DNA of 64,000 bases. It comes from Citrus sinensis (lineage: Eukaryota; Streptophyta; Magnoliopsida; Sapindales; Rutaceae). Every line of letters begins with the position of its first letter. Positions within the stretch are counted from its first letter, which is position 1. Made by a program: the position numbers and the translations under genes. Of this stretch, positions 35,164-47,807 are shown piece by piece. Under the pieces are notes generated by a model. It saw only the letters and a list, made by a program, of their open reading frames with translations. It was not told where the DNA came from and searched no databases. The stretch lies in assembly GCF_022201045.2 (NCBI RefSeq), contig NC_068560.1, positions 34,063,001 to 34,127,000 of the forward strand, read 5' to 3'.

Positions 35164-36509
35164 TTCTACGCAATAATATCAGTCATAATAAGAATAAATA
35201 ATTACAATTTATTACAAAAATAAATAAGCATTTCGGATAGATAACCTGCTGCGCCGTGGCTTCCACGGACGGGGCTGAAGATTTAATTTTGAAGAAGATG
35301 CAATGCCGAAGCTAGACAAATATTTAAAAAAAAAAAAGTTTCAGTTTTCAGCACCAAATTACAATTACGTTTCCAGTTACATTCGCCACAAATCAGTACC
35401 CACTACTAAAAAGTAACCCAGAAAAAATAACCAACAACTGAAAAAAAATGAAGCACAATGTACAAATTTGACAAAGTGGGACAGTGGAAGTAAAAATTAC
35501 AGAAGAAACACACTACCTTAAGCTGGAATTGAAGTGAAGGTAGTGACTCTCAGGCCCTGCTATTCTGCTGGCTCTGGGGACAGAGAAAGAGAGGTTGATA
35601 TCTAGGGATTTTGGTTTCTGTTTCTGTTTTTCTTTTTGATTTTTTTCTTTGAAATCACAAAACACAGAGAAAAAAAAAATGCTACGTTCTATTTGACTGA
35701 TAACCTTTCCCACGCAAATTGTAAATTCCATTTATTATTTTTATTTTATAAAAAATCTGCGTTTTTATTTGCACTTTTGTATAATTTTGCAACCCGCGCT
35801 ATTGTTGGAAGAATAAACTTTAAATCACAACTTTAAAAAGGAAATTAATGTTTTTCAATTTTCAAAAAAAAAAAAAATCGCCAAAACCGTAAAACTCTTC
35901 CGAGTCTTTTCTTACAACATCAGTATCTATTGGTAAAAGCAATGTTAAAGGGGCAAAAATGCATTGTGATCCTCGTCAAACGAAAGGCTTCGGGGAATTG
36001 CTTGAAGCCTAGTTCGATATTTGAAGAATAACTGAACTTCATTCATATCATACAATAAAACCAATCATTGTAGCCAAGTTGAATATACAAGCAATTTCAC
36101 TTTCAGTTAAAACTTTCAGTACTTCAACAGCACTCAACATGGTCTCGCAATGAATGAAATAATAATAACAAATGAAAGTTATTCTCCAAGAAATTTTCTT
36201 TAAGAGAATTGATTTTTCTCCGGTCCCAACAAGAAACTAGACACTTTTTTTTTTTTTTTTTTTTTTGGTCTTTCTTTCATTTTTACTTCACAAAATGCAT
36301 TGCCTGCATAAAGTAAACCAAAAGACTGTAAATTTGCAATGCCTCCCATCTACTTTCCAAAATAATCAACATCCAACTTCCGCTGTCATATCCTCCTGAT
36401 CAAGAGGAACAGCTAAAACATACTGCTGGCCATTTCTTATCGAAGCCAGCTACCAAAAAATTTGCACCGCAAAAAGTATAAGGCTGCTGTACAGATTCAC
36501 GTAGAGAAA
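35164..36509. other. FAR1-type gene leader and spacer
   Basis: About 35164-35740 probably holds the 5' UTR, introns and promoter of the FRS gene, on minus. About 36200-36509 is probably the 3' UTR of the PHD gene. A 24-base T-run lies at about 36246-36267. No other gene seen. Confidence 0.4.
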
Positions 36510-39500
36510 TCATAACATGGATTGGCAAGAATGTACAGATCCAGATCCATGACTACCACTATTACTCAAAGGACTTGCAGGGCTCTGTGGATACTGGGTC
36601 AAGGCTTTCACAAGGCCATTTGGCTTAGATATTGATATTGCATTCACTGAATCTACAGCTAACGTTTGACTCTGTGAAGCTTGTTTCGCCCTGAATACGC
36701 CCCATAAATAAAACTTGGACTGAAACCCTGCAAATCAAAGTTTTCAGGAAATCAAATGAGTTAAGTTCGTGTAAAAAGGAAGACTAAAGGCTTTTAATTG
36801 AGATACAAAAGGGGCAAAAAGATATTTTCAAGAAACAAAGATATTCTACTCACTCCAGAACTGGAAAGGCAGTAAATTAGAAGTGAAAAGTAAGAGTGCG
36901 GCATTTTTGACAACAGCTCTAAGGGCAACGTCGTGGCTGATCATGTCATGCACTAAACTATCATAAACCTTTTCAGATCTGCAATGAAAGAAGACACATT
37001 TAAATGTGGTCAAATCAGATACCTGATGTAACATTTTCTAAACCCTTACCTCTCATTATTTGGAAACAAATAAAGAGCAATGTTGTCATCACTTGGCCCC
37101 CATTTGTGGAAACTTTTCGGCCATGCATTAGACCTCGGAAGTAATTCAGGGCAGAGCAATTGTGGTAACAGTTTTGCCTCCTGAAACACTTTAGAGCATG
37201 CTGAGGTAGACAAATGGGCTACGAGCCCTTCAATAGAACTGTACTTATCACTGCTAAGGCGCAAATTCCCTCTGTTAATGACACAAACCAGCTCACAAAT
37301 CATTATCTGCATGAATAATAATTACACTCAGAAAAAAATGAAAATTTACATATAAGCCTTACTTCCAAATTGGTTCAATTATCGGCTGTGCAGGGACAAA
37401 ACAGTGTTCAGGGATATTTGAAGGCCGGCTGGAGGCTATCAAAGAGGTTTCTTTTTTGGAAGATTCAGACTCTTCAGTAGAGCTGCCCCCGTTCAAACCA
37501 CTCCATCTTATAGGACTCAAATCTTTTACAGCATCCTCCTTGAATTGCACCTCAAAAATTGATTTTTCAGAGACATTAGAACTGTGTTTTGGGATACTAA
37601 AAGAGTGACTAGTAGTAACCAGAGAGTTTTTCAACGATTTCGTCCCTGTATCAGAGCTGTTCTTAACCAGTTCCCTCTGTCTTCTGAATTGATATCCCTT
37701 TTTATCATTCCCCATAGAATGCACCTCGATAACAACCACTTTATGGGCGTTAGAACTGCATTCACGGGTATATGGAGGGTCATTGGTTACTACTTGGGAG
37801 GTTCTAGTTCTAAAGGATTCAGCCTCATCGTTAAAGCTGCTCCCATCTAACCCAATCTGCCTTCCAAGCTTCTCATAGTTTTTATCACTTTCATTGCAAA
37901 GCAACTCACGACTGTATTGTGGGTTACTATTGGAGTCACCACCAGTAGCCAGAGAGGTTTTTGTTTTAACTGATTCAGCTTCTGCATAAATGCTTCTCCC
38001 ATCCAGTTCTCCCCGTCTCCCACATTTCTTATCTTTTTCATGATTGTTACTGTGATGCACTTGAAGAAGATATGAGGAGCTATTTCCAGATTTCTGCACC
38101 TCTGCTTTAGCCAACGAGCCACTGTCATTTCTTTTCCTCTCATTCTTGCTCAATCTGTCGACAGCATTCTTCTTCAATCTTAAATTAGATTGGGTTGCTT
38201 GGACAATTTCTAAGTTTTCTGAATCAGAATCACATCTCCCGCCCAAGACAGAGCTAGGGTTGACAATAGTCGATGGTTTTGCAACCTTTGGTTCACAATC
38301 CTCACAATACCAAAGCACATCATCTTCAAAAGATGCAGGCAATACAGGTAAGCAATAGCTGGAGAAGGAACAAACAGAAGTAGAATTAGAAATAGTCAAA
38401 AAAGAAAGGAAGGAGTAAAAAAATAACCAACTACACATCTTATGGCAAATGAGAGAAATCTTCAGCCAAATGACAAAACAAACACATATTTTCCCTTTTT
38501 AAAAAAATTCAAATTAACTAAACATCCTGTAGCATTTCAAAAGAGCATTTAGTTCGTGCATGCGATTTCAAATATTGGATTTCAAACTGTGATGCCACTT
38601 CAATCTTTTCAATTCATCCATTTTCTGCAACAATACAGTTAGAGAAGCGGAATTTCATCCTTCAACACCAAGAAAATAAAATGCTAAATCGATGTCCTTG
38701 TAGCATCCAAGGACCATTGGCAGCAATTTAGCTGAAGCTATGAAGGAAAGGCATATAAATTGCAAAGAATGCATCTTACATATGTACAGCAGTGGTCTGA
38801 CACTTCTCACAGCCGATCAAAGCCTCATAGAATCCTTTGTCGCCACATTGCTGACAAACAGTCACCTACGGCAGTAAATATTTAGAGTTAGGATCTGCAA
38901 TCCTGTATATTTATGCACACATGTGGGTACTGCAAATTTGTGTATATCTATTCAACATGCATACATATGTAAGTGTTATTCAGCAGAAGAAGCTATTTCG
39001 ACACTCCACAGCACACATTATATCCCTTTATTCCGAGGAAAAATTAGAAGAAGAATAACTCGTGCAGATGCAAGTCAAAATCCCTATTTTTTTTTTTTTT
39101 TTTTTGGCTTTGTAGTTGCTTTCAAGTGCCCTAAAACTTGTATGATATCTGGTGACGAAAACAATGATGGAGAAAGCAATTAACCTCAAAATCACTCTTC
39201 CTATGAAAGCACAACCAAAGCACTCCTTAACGAAAGTGTTTCTTCAAACAGCTAAACTAGAAGTGCATATTGAAAATATTCTCTCTTACAAAATCGCTCT
39301 TCCCACAAAATCACGCCGGAAACATCCTAAGAAAAGTGAGTTTTCAAGTACATTAGGGAAAAGCACTTCCAAATTAAAAAAAAAAAAAAAAACGCGCACT
39401 TTGCAAAATCACGGTTCCTACAAAAGCACTTCCAAAGAACTTTTACTTTCTTTCTTGCTATCAAAACTTGGGACCAAAACATGCAACAGTTTCAGAATTC

Positions 39501-39636
39501 AAACCTTCACATACATGCAAAACAAAATTGTTTTTTAAAAATGAAAAAAGAACTCCCTAAAAACAACACAACAACAAAAAAACTTGTCCGACTCATGAAC
39601 CCCAAAATAAAAATTTTGAAACCAACAGCTTACCAT
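36510..39636 (-). CDS. AIPP2/PAIPP2-like PHD-finger protein (six exons)
   Basis: Joined exons on minus: 39636-39634, 38865-38780, 38358-37363, 37271-37050, 36978-36854, 36727-36510. All junctions are GT-AG and in phase, giving 549 residues. Exon 1 contributes only the ATG. A C4HC3 PHD finger occupies residues 5-51 (Cys5, Cys8, Cys20, Cys23, His29, Cys32, Cys48, Cys51). A long Ser/Glu-rich linker (about 55-360) follows. The conserved C-terminal domain starts IEPIWKGNLRL and includes GLVAHLSTSACSKV, PELLPRSNAWPKSF and DNIALYLFP, then LVHDMISHDVALRAVV. In Arabidopsis, AIPP2 and PAIPP2 read unmodified H3 and repress genes with BAH-protein and CPL2 partners. The linker carries about four degenerate repeats. 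Intron 1 holds SINE/MITE-like short repeats of GAAAAGCACTT. Confidence 0.88.
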
Positions 39637-40717
39637 AGTTGAGAGAAATTGAAGTGCCCACCATTAAACAATGAACTTGCTGGAGACAATTGAGTATGAA
39701 ATTAATGATTTCGCAAACTCACTTTGGATTTCTATTTTAAGATAAAGAAATAATGTGCCTTTATATTTGAAATTAAAACCAAAAAAAAAAAAGTCTTCCT
39801 TTTTATGGGCGCCAGTCTGTAGTCGACCGTCGACAAGAGAATAGTGCGAGAATTTGAAGGGTTGAATAAAATACTTTTTAACTCACGTGATTTATTTTTA
39901 TTATTTTATATTTTTATTTAATTAATAAATTAATACCACATTAATTTATATAAAATAAATTTATATAAAAATTTATAATTGTATCATCACTTATTTATAT
40001 ATAAATTAATTAATATATATATTAATACCGTATATTTTTTATTATATTAATTTTTTTTTATTTTAGTAATTCAAAGAATTCGGCGGATTTTCAAAATGGA
40101 CGGTGGACCAGTAAAGAAAAGAGTTTCGTGGGTGTGAAATGTCGGCGGAGATTAGTCATTAGTGGGAATAGTGGAACCTGTTTTTATCATGGGGGCGTTT
40201 GTTACGGATATGCGGACGGAGTAAGGACTAACAAAATTAAAGAGGTAAATATTACGTGCACAAATTATTCATATACATTTGGTAGCACACAGTAGTTCCA
40301 CTCAAGAAGTCAAATAAAGAGATTTGATGTTCATAATCTCATATTTATTCACATTAATTGCATCTACTTTCACTTTTGTCAACTCATATTATATAAATGA
40401 GCATGTGGAACTAATTTGTTCATGTCGTATTATCACTCCTCCGCAAATCAAGTGGATCTTCGAACGTTAGTCACACTTTATCGTTTACCGTATAAAAGAT
40501 TTGATCAAGTTTTAGTCATGTCTAAATCTTTATCTCAAATTAGTGTAAAGCAATTGTGAGTATAATAGTGGAATATCATCCTTATGTATTCATTTTCTTT
40601 TTTCTTCTTTTAACTAAATTCTTATTTATTAATCCAAAACTCGTGAAAAATTGGTGTATTCTCTCTATACTTTGTCCTAACTCCCAAACATAAGATAAAC
40701 TTTTTAAGCTGGTATGT
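39637..40717. other. PHD gene promoter side and spacer
   Basis: Short 5' leader, then very AT-rich DNA (about 39880-40075) without gene. Nothing else supported. Confidence 0.4.
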
Positions 40718-41094
40718 CATCCTCCTACTCCTTTTTTTTTTTTTTTGAAATTGATTAAGCATCAGGTTAGTATATTACACAGAGATATTTACAAATGACA
40801 ACATATCATTGTACTGATATTTACAATCAGATATATACATGTGACTTATATTATTACATTTTTATTCTATAAAGTACACGTCCAGTCAAATACCCCTCAT
40901 GAGAGATGAATATCTATACTCCGCTCAAATTTCGCAAGGGAGAAAGACGTTATAAACAATCTCTACACAATAATAATTAACTGAGGGAGTTTGAATCTGT
41001 GTAAACTCGAATTATTATTCTCATAATCATGCTTGACTTTAAAGGCAATGGTTCACCACTGAACCACAAGCCCAAGTGGCCATCCTCCTACTCC
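40718..41094 (-). mobile_element. tRNA-headed SINE with 14-bp target duplications
   Basis: Insert 40732-41080 (349 bp) on minus, flanked by CATCCTCCTACTCC at 40718-40731 and 41081-41094. The head carries RNA polymerase III promoter boxes: A box TGGTTCAGTGGT (plus 41055-41066) and a B-box-like GATTCAAACTCCC (plus 40985-40997). The 3' end is a poly-A tail (T-run 40732-40745 on plus). The body matches the SINE at 14606-14932. Perfect target duplications suggest a fairly recent insertion. Confidence 0.92.
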
Positions 41095-41772
41095 CAATCC
41101 CACAATTAGATCAAATCATCAAAATAAAAAAGTTATAAAAATATGTGGGCTCATGGATTTGGCCCATCTATAAATTAATTGGGCTAGGTCTAACATTTAT
41201 CGAAGAGTGGATCTCCTGCCACCCCCTCTAAAACCCTTCTCAAACCCCTTTCTACGTGCACCCCTACCTAATAATATTAACAATAAGTTTATTCTATTCA
41301 TAGCCCTTTCCCAATAAACCCGTCTGCTGTCAAATTATCATCAGCTTTTCATTTTTTCTTTTTTGAGTTTTGAGATCAGTGCCGCTCTATATATTACCCT
41401 CAACCTAGAGTCTTGAATCTTGATGAAGATGAAAGAAGCTTATGAGCAACTCCCCCAATAATGTGGCTCTAATTAATTTAGAAGTTTGCTTCTCGTAACA
41501 TCTGAAAATTTAATATCCAATTTAGTGGCTATTTAATTGTGTTCAAGTTCTCAAAGGTGAAGACGAGAATAGATAAAATCAAAAGCCAATTGCTTACAGC
41601 AAAAAATATCCATAAAAAACAATATAAAAAATCAAAATTAGAATATTAAAGAAAAAAAAACTCTAAATGCAAAGCATCCATATCCCCCCAGGGGGGTAAA
41701 ACCCATTAATCTTTTGTAAATAAAAAAATAAAAAACCCAAAGGGGGATGAAAGAGGAGAAAGAATAGGAATT
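41095..41772. other. Intergenic, no gene seen
   Basis: AT-rich spacer. A 67-codon minus-strand frame at 41841-41638 runs into the hAT element and has no recognisable domain. Confidence 0.5.
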
Positions 41773-43103
41773 GTATTGATAGGGGTGGCAAAACGAATAA
41801 ACGAATCGAATTCGAATCGAATCGTAAACGAATTGGGTCAAGATTCTATGGGTTCGGATTCGATTCGTTTATTAAACGAAAACTTGGTTCGATTCGTTTA
41901 ATCCGTTTAATAGAATTGATAAATGAATCGAATCGAATCCAGATTCGTTTATCCTTAACGAATCGAACCGAACCAAATCGAATCAGGATTCGTTACAATT
42001 CGTTTAGAAAAATATAATTAATAAACAAAATTAAGTAAAATAAAATATAAAAAAATTACAAATTTAGCATCCTAGAACAAAATACAAATAACTCAAACCA
42101 TATTATGCAGCCATCCAAATACCAAATTATAAATCCCTAATAATACAAATAACAATAATTCAAATTCAAATTATAAAGTAAGGTAATTTCTTTAATTCTC
42201 TTCATTTGTCTTTTTCACCTTGAAAACAAAAATCCTACACCAAAAAAAAAAATGTCATTAACATATATAAACGAAATAGTTCAAATTAATTGACGAATAA
42301 AAGATCATATATATATATTAAAATTAATTAATTTTTAATTTTTTAACAGTCATATAATTGAAGAATATGAGCAAGAAAGAAAAAAGCTTGCACTAATATT
42401 ATATATATATATATATTTATTTATTTATTTTTTTAAAATTTTTAACAATGACATAATTGAAGAATATGAGCAAAAAATAAAAAAGCTAACAGCCTAGCAT
42501 TAATGGACTCTTTGAAATCGTCTTGATGGAAAAAGCTAAAAGCATACATAGTTTACAACATATCTTTCGAAATGAAAAAGCTAGCACTTGGATGCAAAAA
42601 TAATAAAAAAGGGAAAAAGAAGTAGAGCTTACTTTGGTGGTGACTGCTGCTGGTTAAGTGACGTTGATAAACTGTGAAATCAACCCTGAATTGCTAAGAG
42701 ATGAAGGTAAAGAGATGTGAAATGTAAGAATTAAGATTAGGGCCGGCTGCTTTGATTGCTTTGACTTTGCTTTAGCTCAAAATTAAAATATTAACCTCTA
42801 AATTTTAAAAAGTTTTCAAATAAATTTAGGAATACAAAAGTAATTTAATTAACCAAATAATAAACGAATATTAAATGAATTGATATGTATTCGATTCGTT
42901 TATGATCCGTTTATTAAACGAATCCTAAACGAATAAACGAATCAAAATTTTTAAACCCGCATTCGATTCGTTTAATTAGCGAATCGAATCGAATTCACCC
43001 ATTTATTAAACGAATCAATTTTTTCAAACCCAAACCCATTTAATTTGTATCGAATCGAATCGAATAAATGAATCATGACCCATATTGCCACCCCAGTATT
43101 GAG
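41773..43103. mobile_element. Non-autonomous hAT element
   Basis: The element spans about 41781-43095 (1.3 kb). The terminal inverted sequences are GGGGTGGCAA at the left and TTGCCACCCC at the right, flanked by the 8-bp pair GTATTGAT / GTATTGAG (7 of 8 identical), the hAT signature. Both subterminal regions (about 41795-42005 and 42840-43075) are packed with GAATCG/CGATTC and AAACGAAT motifs in both orientations, as expected for transposase-binding repeats. The centre has a diverged direct repeat (about 42340-42390 and 42438-42487). No transposase is encoded. Confidence 0.88.
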
Positions 43104-43508
43104 GATAGAATGGTATATGTGAGAAAAGAGGGGCCTTTTTAAGAATTTTGTAGGGGTGGGAAAAGCTCCTCTCCTTAGCAGACGAACAAAAACTGGGCCT
43201 GCCCGCAACTTGTAGACTTCAACCAAGTCATCTATGCTAAGTTTCTTTGTACGGCATTGGCAAGCAGCTAATGATGCTAACTCTGCTATCTTAGCTGAGA
43301 TAAAGAAAAGCAGCAAAAGATGGAACATTTGGTTTCTGTAATCATTCTCCAAATGTAATACAATCTCATGACTTTGCAAAATTTAAAACAAACACAAAAC
43401 TGTATCTTATCAACATTTCGACTGAAAACAAGCTACAAACAACTGCAATATACACTGGATCAAGAACCTAACAGTAACATAAAGAAGCCGTGGCGTTCTG
43501 AACTAGGC
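43104..43508 (-). other. Downstream region of the lectin kinase, unassigned frame
   Basis: Probably the 3' UTR of the lectin kinase gene. A minus-strand open stretch (about 43335-43110) reads AELASLAACQCRTKK and LVEVYKLRAGPVFVRLLRRG with less AT bias than its surroundings. I do not recognise it; a relic exon disturbed by the hAT insertion is possible. Confidence 0.25.
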
Positions 43509-45572
43509 CTAGCTGAAACGGCTCCTAGGAGTCATCCACAGCGAATCATCAAAACCAGGACTATGATCTCCGCCAGAATCGATTAATTCTGAAGCTTCGG
43601 GGAAAACAGAACGAATGTTGACTGTTGGTTTCTTTACTGGCAAAAGAGGAAGCGGTGCTTCGCCTTTCAGAATCCTTGCAGCTTCTTTAACTGAAGGCCT
43701 CTTTTCGTGGTTCGGATGCACACAAGAAAGTCCCACCATGAGCATCCTTTCCATCTCCTTTCTATTAAACTTCCCTCTCAGCCTAAAATCAGCAGCATCA
43801 AGTAACTTCCCTTTTTTCCGCAGATTCCATACCCAATCAACGATCACACATCCATCATTGTCTACTGGCCTTTTTCCAGCGGCCACCTCTAGTGCCACAA
43901 CTCCAAAGCTGTAAACATCAGTTTTCTCTGATGGAACCCCAGAATAAACATATTCAGGAGCAAGGTATCCCATTGTCCCAGCTGGTATTGTTGCTTCTCT
44001 AGCAAGGCAACTATGTTCATAGACTTCTGCTAAACCAAAATCTCCAAGCTTAGCATTGAATTCTGCATCGAGCAAGATGTTGCAAGCCTTTACATCTCTA
44101 TGAATTATCTGTCTCTCACACTCTTCATGGAGATAAGAAAGAGCAGAAGCAACACCAAGAACAATATTCAACCTTTTTTCCCACGAAAGGACAATCGAAG
44201 AACTGGAATTATTGTGAAGGATTTTGTCAAGGCTTCCATTGGGAAGGTATTCATAAACCAGGACTAATTCATTTCCCTCACAGCACCATCCTTGGAGCTG
44301 AACCAAGTTCTTATGCCTCAAGCAACCCGCCATTGTTGCGAACTCAGTAGTAAAAGGATTGCGAGCGCATTCAACTCGGTTAGGTTTTTCAAACCTCTTA
44401 ACAGCCACTGCTCCTCCCGAGGGAAGAGACCCTTTATAAACAGTTGCCGAAGCACCTTCTCCAACTATCCTATTTTTGTTAAACCCCAATGTAGCTTGTT
44501 TTATATCAGTAAGAGCTAATCTCATCGGTACTCTCTGAACTGTACAAACATGCTCCTCTTTACTTCTACCATCATGCCTCTTCTTCTTTATCAGAAAGCA
44601 ACTGATTATACCAACTATTGCAACCACAGTGAAGACAAATGTAACTAGTCCTCCAACTTCAAGAGCCGTCTCTGCTATCTTTGCTTTTCTTTTATCAACA
44701 TCACTGTAACTGCTGTTATACCCTGCATCCTCGGGATAGCACATGAGGCAATCCCCCTCATCAATCACATCTATAGGATTCCCTGAAGGGTAAGATTCAA
44801 AAGTCTTGAATCTCCAACGGTCAACAGTATAAATTGCTGAGCCTTGACCATTTGCAGCAGAAAAACCAACATGCATATAATCTTTGAATTGCTTGGAGAG
44901 ATCAATCTGAGCAATAATCAATGGACTTGGAGGCCTAATCTGTGAGTAACCAGCCCAAACCCTGATCAATTTCAATGAATCTCTGTACTCAATCCAAGTT
45001 GTAATATGCCGCCCACTTTTAAGATCAATGCCTCTTGACAAAGCATCAACAGAAACAAAAGATATAACTGAGCTAATATCAATGCCAATGTGATTACCAT
45101 TGATGTCCCCAAGTGAAGGATCAAAACTAGTGTCAAATTCAACAGCAAAGAAAGAATCTTGGGGGCTTAAAACAGGTCCAGGAAGCCCCATATAACCATT
45201 ATCATTGCCAAAAGAATCAGCATTGGAAGTGATCAAGAAAGCAAAACCATCTCCAAAAGCACACAATGGAGAAGGGATGATGGAGAAAGAAAAGCGACAA
45301 GAAAAAGATGCTGTGGTGTTAGTTTTCGGATCAAGAAACCTAATAGGATATACATAGAGAGCTCTTCCAATGCCAGAAGATGATGAAGATGAAGAAGAAG
45401 AAGAAGAAGAAGAGATGCAGGTGACTTGTTGAGTGAGGCTAATGGCATTGTTCTGAAAGTTGGCATCGCCATAGAGAGTGACATTGTTTGGAGGTAAGAA
45501 ATGTGAGGGAAAAGTGAAGTTGAAAAGTAAAAGGAAAGTGACCCAGAAGAGAAAGAAAGAAGAAGAATGCAT
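43509..45572 (-). CDS. L-type lectin receptor-like kinase, LecRK-S.6-like
   Basis: Intronless 687-residue membrane receptor kinase. Signal peptide at residues 1-21 (FFLFWVTFLLLFNFTF). The legume-lectin ectodomain spans about 28-258, containing FAVEFDTSFDP and GNHIGIDI, with a Ser13 run at 54-66 that is a local simple-repeat expansion. The single transmembrane segment is about 306-328. Kinase domain from about 368: glycine loop GEGASATV (371-378), VAVKR with Lys392, HRDVKACN with catalytic Asp493 (an RD kinase), DFG 511-513 and APE 538-540. All catalytic residues are present, so it should be active. LecRKs sense extracellular signals in defence. The ending resembles Arabidopsis LecRK-S.6 (At5g42120), and the neighbouring genes support that. 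Confidence 0.93.
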   Translation of the reverse strand: MHSSSFFLFWVTFLLLFNFTFPSHFLPPNNVTLYGDANFQNNAISLTQQVTCISSSSSSSSSSSSSGIGRALYVYPIRFLDPKTNTTASFSCRFSFSIIPSPLCAFGDGFAFLITSNADSFGNDNGYMGLPGPVLSPQDSFFAVEFDTSFDPSLGDINGNHIGIDISSVISFVSVDALSRGIDLKSGRHITTWIEYRDSLKLIRVWAGYSQIRPPSPLIIAQIDLSKQFKDYMHVGFSAANGQGSAIYTVDRWRFKTFESYPSGNPIDVIDEGDCLMCYPEDAGYNSSYSDVDKRKAKIAETALEVGGLVTFVFTVVAIVGIISCFLIKKKRHDGRSKEEHVCTVQRVPMRLALTDIKQATLGFNKNRIVGEGASATVYKGSLPSGGAVAVKRFEKPNRVECARNPFTTEFATMAGCLRHKNLVQLQGWCCEGNELVLVYEYLPNGSLDKILHNNSSSSIVLSWEKRLNIVLGVASALSYLHEECERQIIHRDVKACNILLDAEFNAKLGDFGLAEVYEHSCLAREATIPAGTMGYLAPEYVYSGVPSEKTDVYSFGVVALEVAAGKRPVDNDGCVIVDWVWNLRKKGKLLDAADFRLRGKFNRKEMERMLMVGLSCVHPNHEKRPSVKEAARILKGEAPLPLLPVKKPTVNIRSVFPEASELIDSGGDHSPGFDDSLWMTPRSRFS

Positions 45573-47807
45573 TGTGTTTCAAGAAATGGGAAAATCTTGG
45601 ATGCAGCAAGAAGAATATTCTTGAAAGAATTTCGGAAAGGAAGTTAAAGAAATCTTTATTTTACTTGCCTGTTTGGTTAGTTTGATCTTGAATTGAGTGT
45701 GATTTGCTTCAATAACTCGTTAGTGGATCCAGTGGCACGTCAGAGGAGAGAGGGATTTCGGAGGGAAAAGAAACCTGGATTAGCATCCTTTGGGCTCTCA
45801 AGTAAGATGCCCCGAGTCTTCTGATTCTGTCGGTTTATTTATTTAACAAGGCAGTACCGTATCTTCCTGTTCAACGGTCATGATTATCTGTGCGTTTATA
45901 CCAGTTAAACAGCTTATTAAAAAATTGAAAGGATTCTTTTTCTTTTTCGGCTGAAAATTAGAGGGAAGCAAAGAAAAGGCAGGGCAGGGCCAAGGTTTTG
46001 CCGCTTTGGCATCCAATTTTTTTTTTTAATATATATATTTTTGCTTTTTCAATGGATATAATAATTCACTTTTCCCTTTGGGAAGAGAAGCATATAGACA
46101 CATTTAAACCACTGTTGTGCTGTACGTAACTCCTTTTGAGCCGATGCCATTCGTGCAAAACTCTACCCTGCTTTTGTTGTTTTCCTTTCCTCACAATATG
46201 CTCTGAAAATTTTTAGACCCTAATGGAGAGGTTTTTTAGTCAGTAAATCGTTGGCAAAAAAAGACTCTATGTCTCTATCCATCATTCATTCATATTAGTT
46301 TCAGGAAGAAAGAGGAAAAAGATTATCCATATTTATCACATTTAAGCATCTGTGCTGTAGAAACTAATAGAGCAAAAACGATTGCGTAATGACTTTATCG
46401 TCATAGAAAAAATATCATGCGGTAAACCATACTTCAGCTCATGGGTACTAATCGCAGCAGAATGTTCTGCAACAAGAGCTATCTAGCTCCACAGAAAGTT
46501 TGAACAGCAGAGGGAAGATAGTTTCTATGATGTGGGACCCCGCCGCTGCGTCATTCTAAAAGAAAAGTTTAGCCCAGCAAATAAATTGACAAATGCCTAA
46601 CATAGATCTTTATTCTAGCAGATAGTCAACTTCTATAACCAGAAATTGTGCAGACACAGAGCAACCAGCAATTCACTGCCCTTTATGTTTAAATAGCATT
46701 TATTACATTGAGCGTGTAAAAAGAACCGAGTATTTTGTAGGTAGAGCTTCTAGCTCTGATCCATCTTTGATTTACCGACAACAATGGATAGAGAGCCGCT
46801 TTAATTTGTCAGTTCCCAAAAACCCAGATACCTAAACATCGTTTTGTTCGATGCCTTGAAAGTTTTAGGCCAAATTCATGGATCACACATGGAAGCTTCT
46901 TTTTCCCATTTATGCTTTTTAAGTAAACAAACATAATAATAAGCTATGCAGTTCCAACGGATTTCTAAGAAAGCACTAAGATAAGCAATGTTTTCATCTC
47001 CACCCATAACACTTTTGCCTGTACATGATCCTATTAAAGGTTTAGAGTAATTTATACCTATTCTGGCATTTGAGAACTCTTGTATCTAATAGTTTAAGAG
47101 CTACAAGAAAGTCCAAAATTACGCCACCTTTGCCAAAAACAAAACAGCTATCTTAACAGCAAACTCAAGCAGAGTCTTATATCCTGGAAAATTGTAGCAT
47201 AATGTCCATGCAACAACAGCATAAATAATTTGCCAACAGTGTACACTAAACAAATGACCTAGAACCACATGGACCATAGTGTTTCCTCTGTAAAACTCAT
47301 TCACCAACACAACCACATTTGACAGATGAGGGTTAAGAACTAGAACACACTTATTCTTACCTTATGACTGGTTAGCATAGATAAAAGTTGCACAGAGAAA
47401 AATTGTAACATTAGTTAATCTGAAACATCGCATCTCAAAAGTGTTATTCACCCGTTGAATTAATGCACCATTGGCATTGCCGAATTAGTATTCTATGCCT
47501 AAGACTAGTTAGGACTTAGGATGGTATACAAGAAAAAGAAGAGCAATATTATTCAACATTTCCACTTGTCAAGCTTTGGTAACATAGATATTCTATCATA
47601 TTTTCTTCACTTGTTCGTGCTGAGGGAAAAAACCTCAAATCAGAAAAGATAAAAGCAATTACAAGATAAAAAGCACTACCAAAGTCTATTAATACAATAA
47701 CTAAATTATGCTTTCTAGGGGAAAACAAAAATGTAAACAAAGAAGAGACTGAAGATACCACCAAGAACATAAAGTATGGTATTTGAGACTCAACCACAGC
47801 CACCAAA
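45573..47807. other. Lectin kinase promoter and carrier gene 3' side
   Basis: The lectin kinase promoter should lie in about 45573-46200. About 46600-47807 is moderately less AT-rich, and part of it probably is the 3' UTR of the carrier gene. Short minus-strand frames at 47316-47119 and 47824-47549 have no known domain and are not called. Confidence 0.4.

Noticed and set aside
39152-39538. 128-codon plus-strand Lys/Ser/Thr-rich frame
   Set aside because: Lies in intron 1 of the PHD gene, in short-repeat (GAAAAGCACTT) DNA with a poly-A run.
41781-43095. Regular GAATCG repeats resembling a CRISPR or satellite array
   Set aside because: Repeats are short, in both orientations, irregularly spaced and confined within hAT-type inverted ends; a plant nuclear locus also has no CRISPR.
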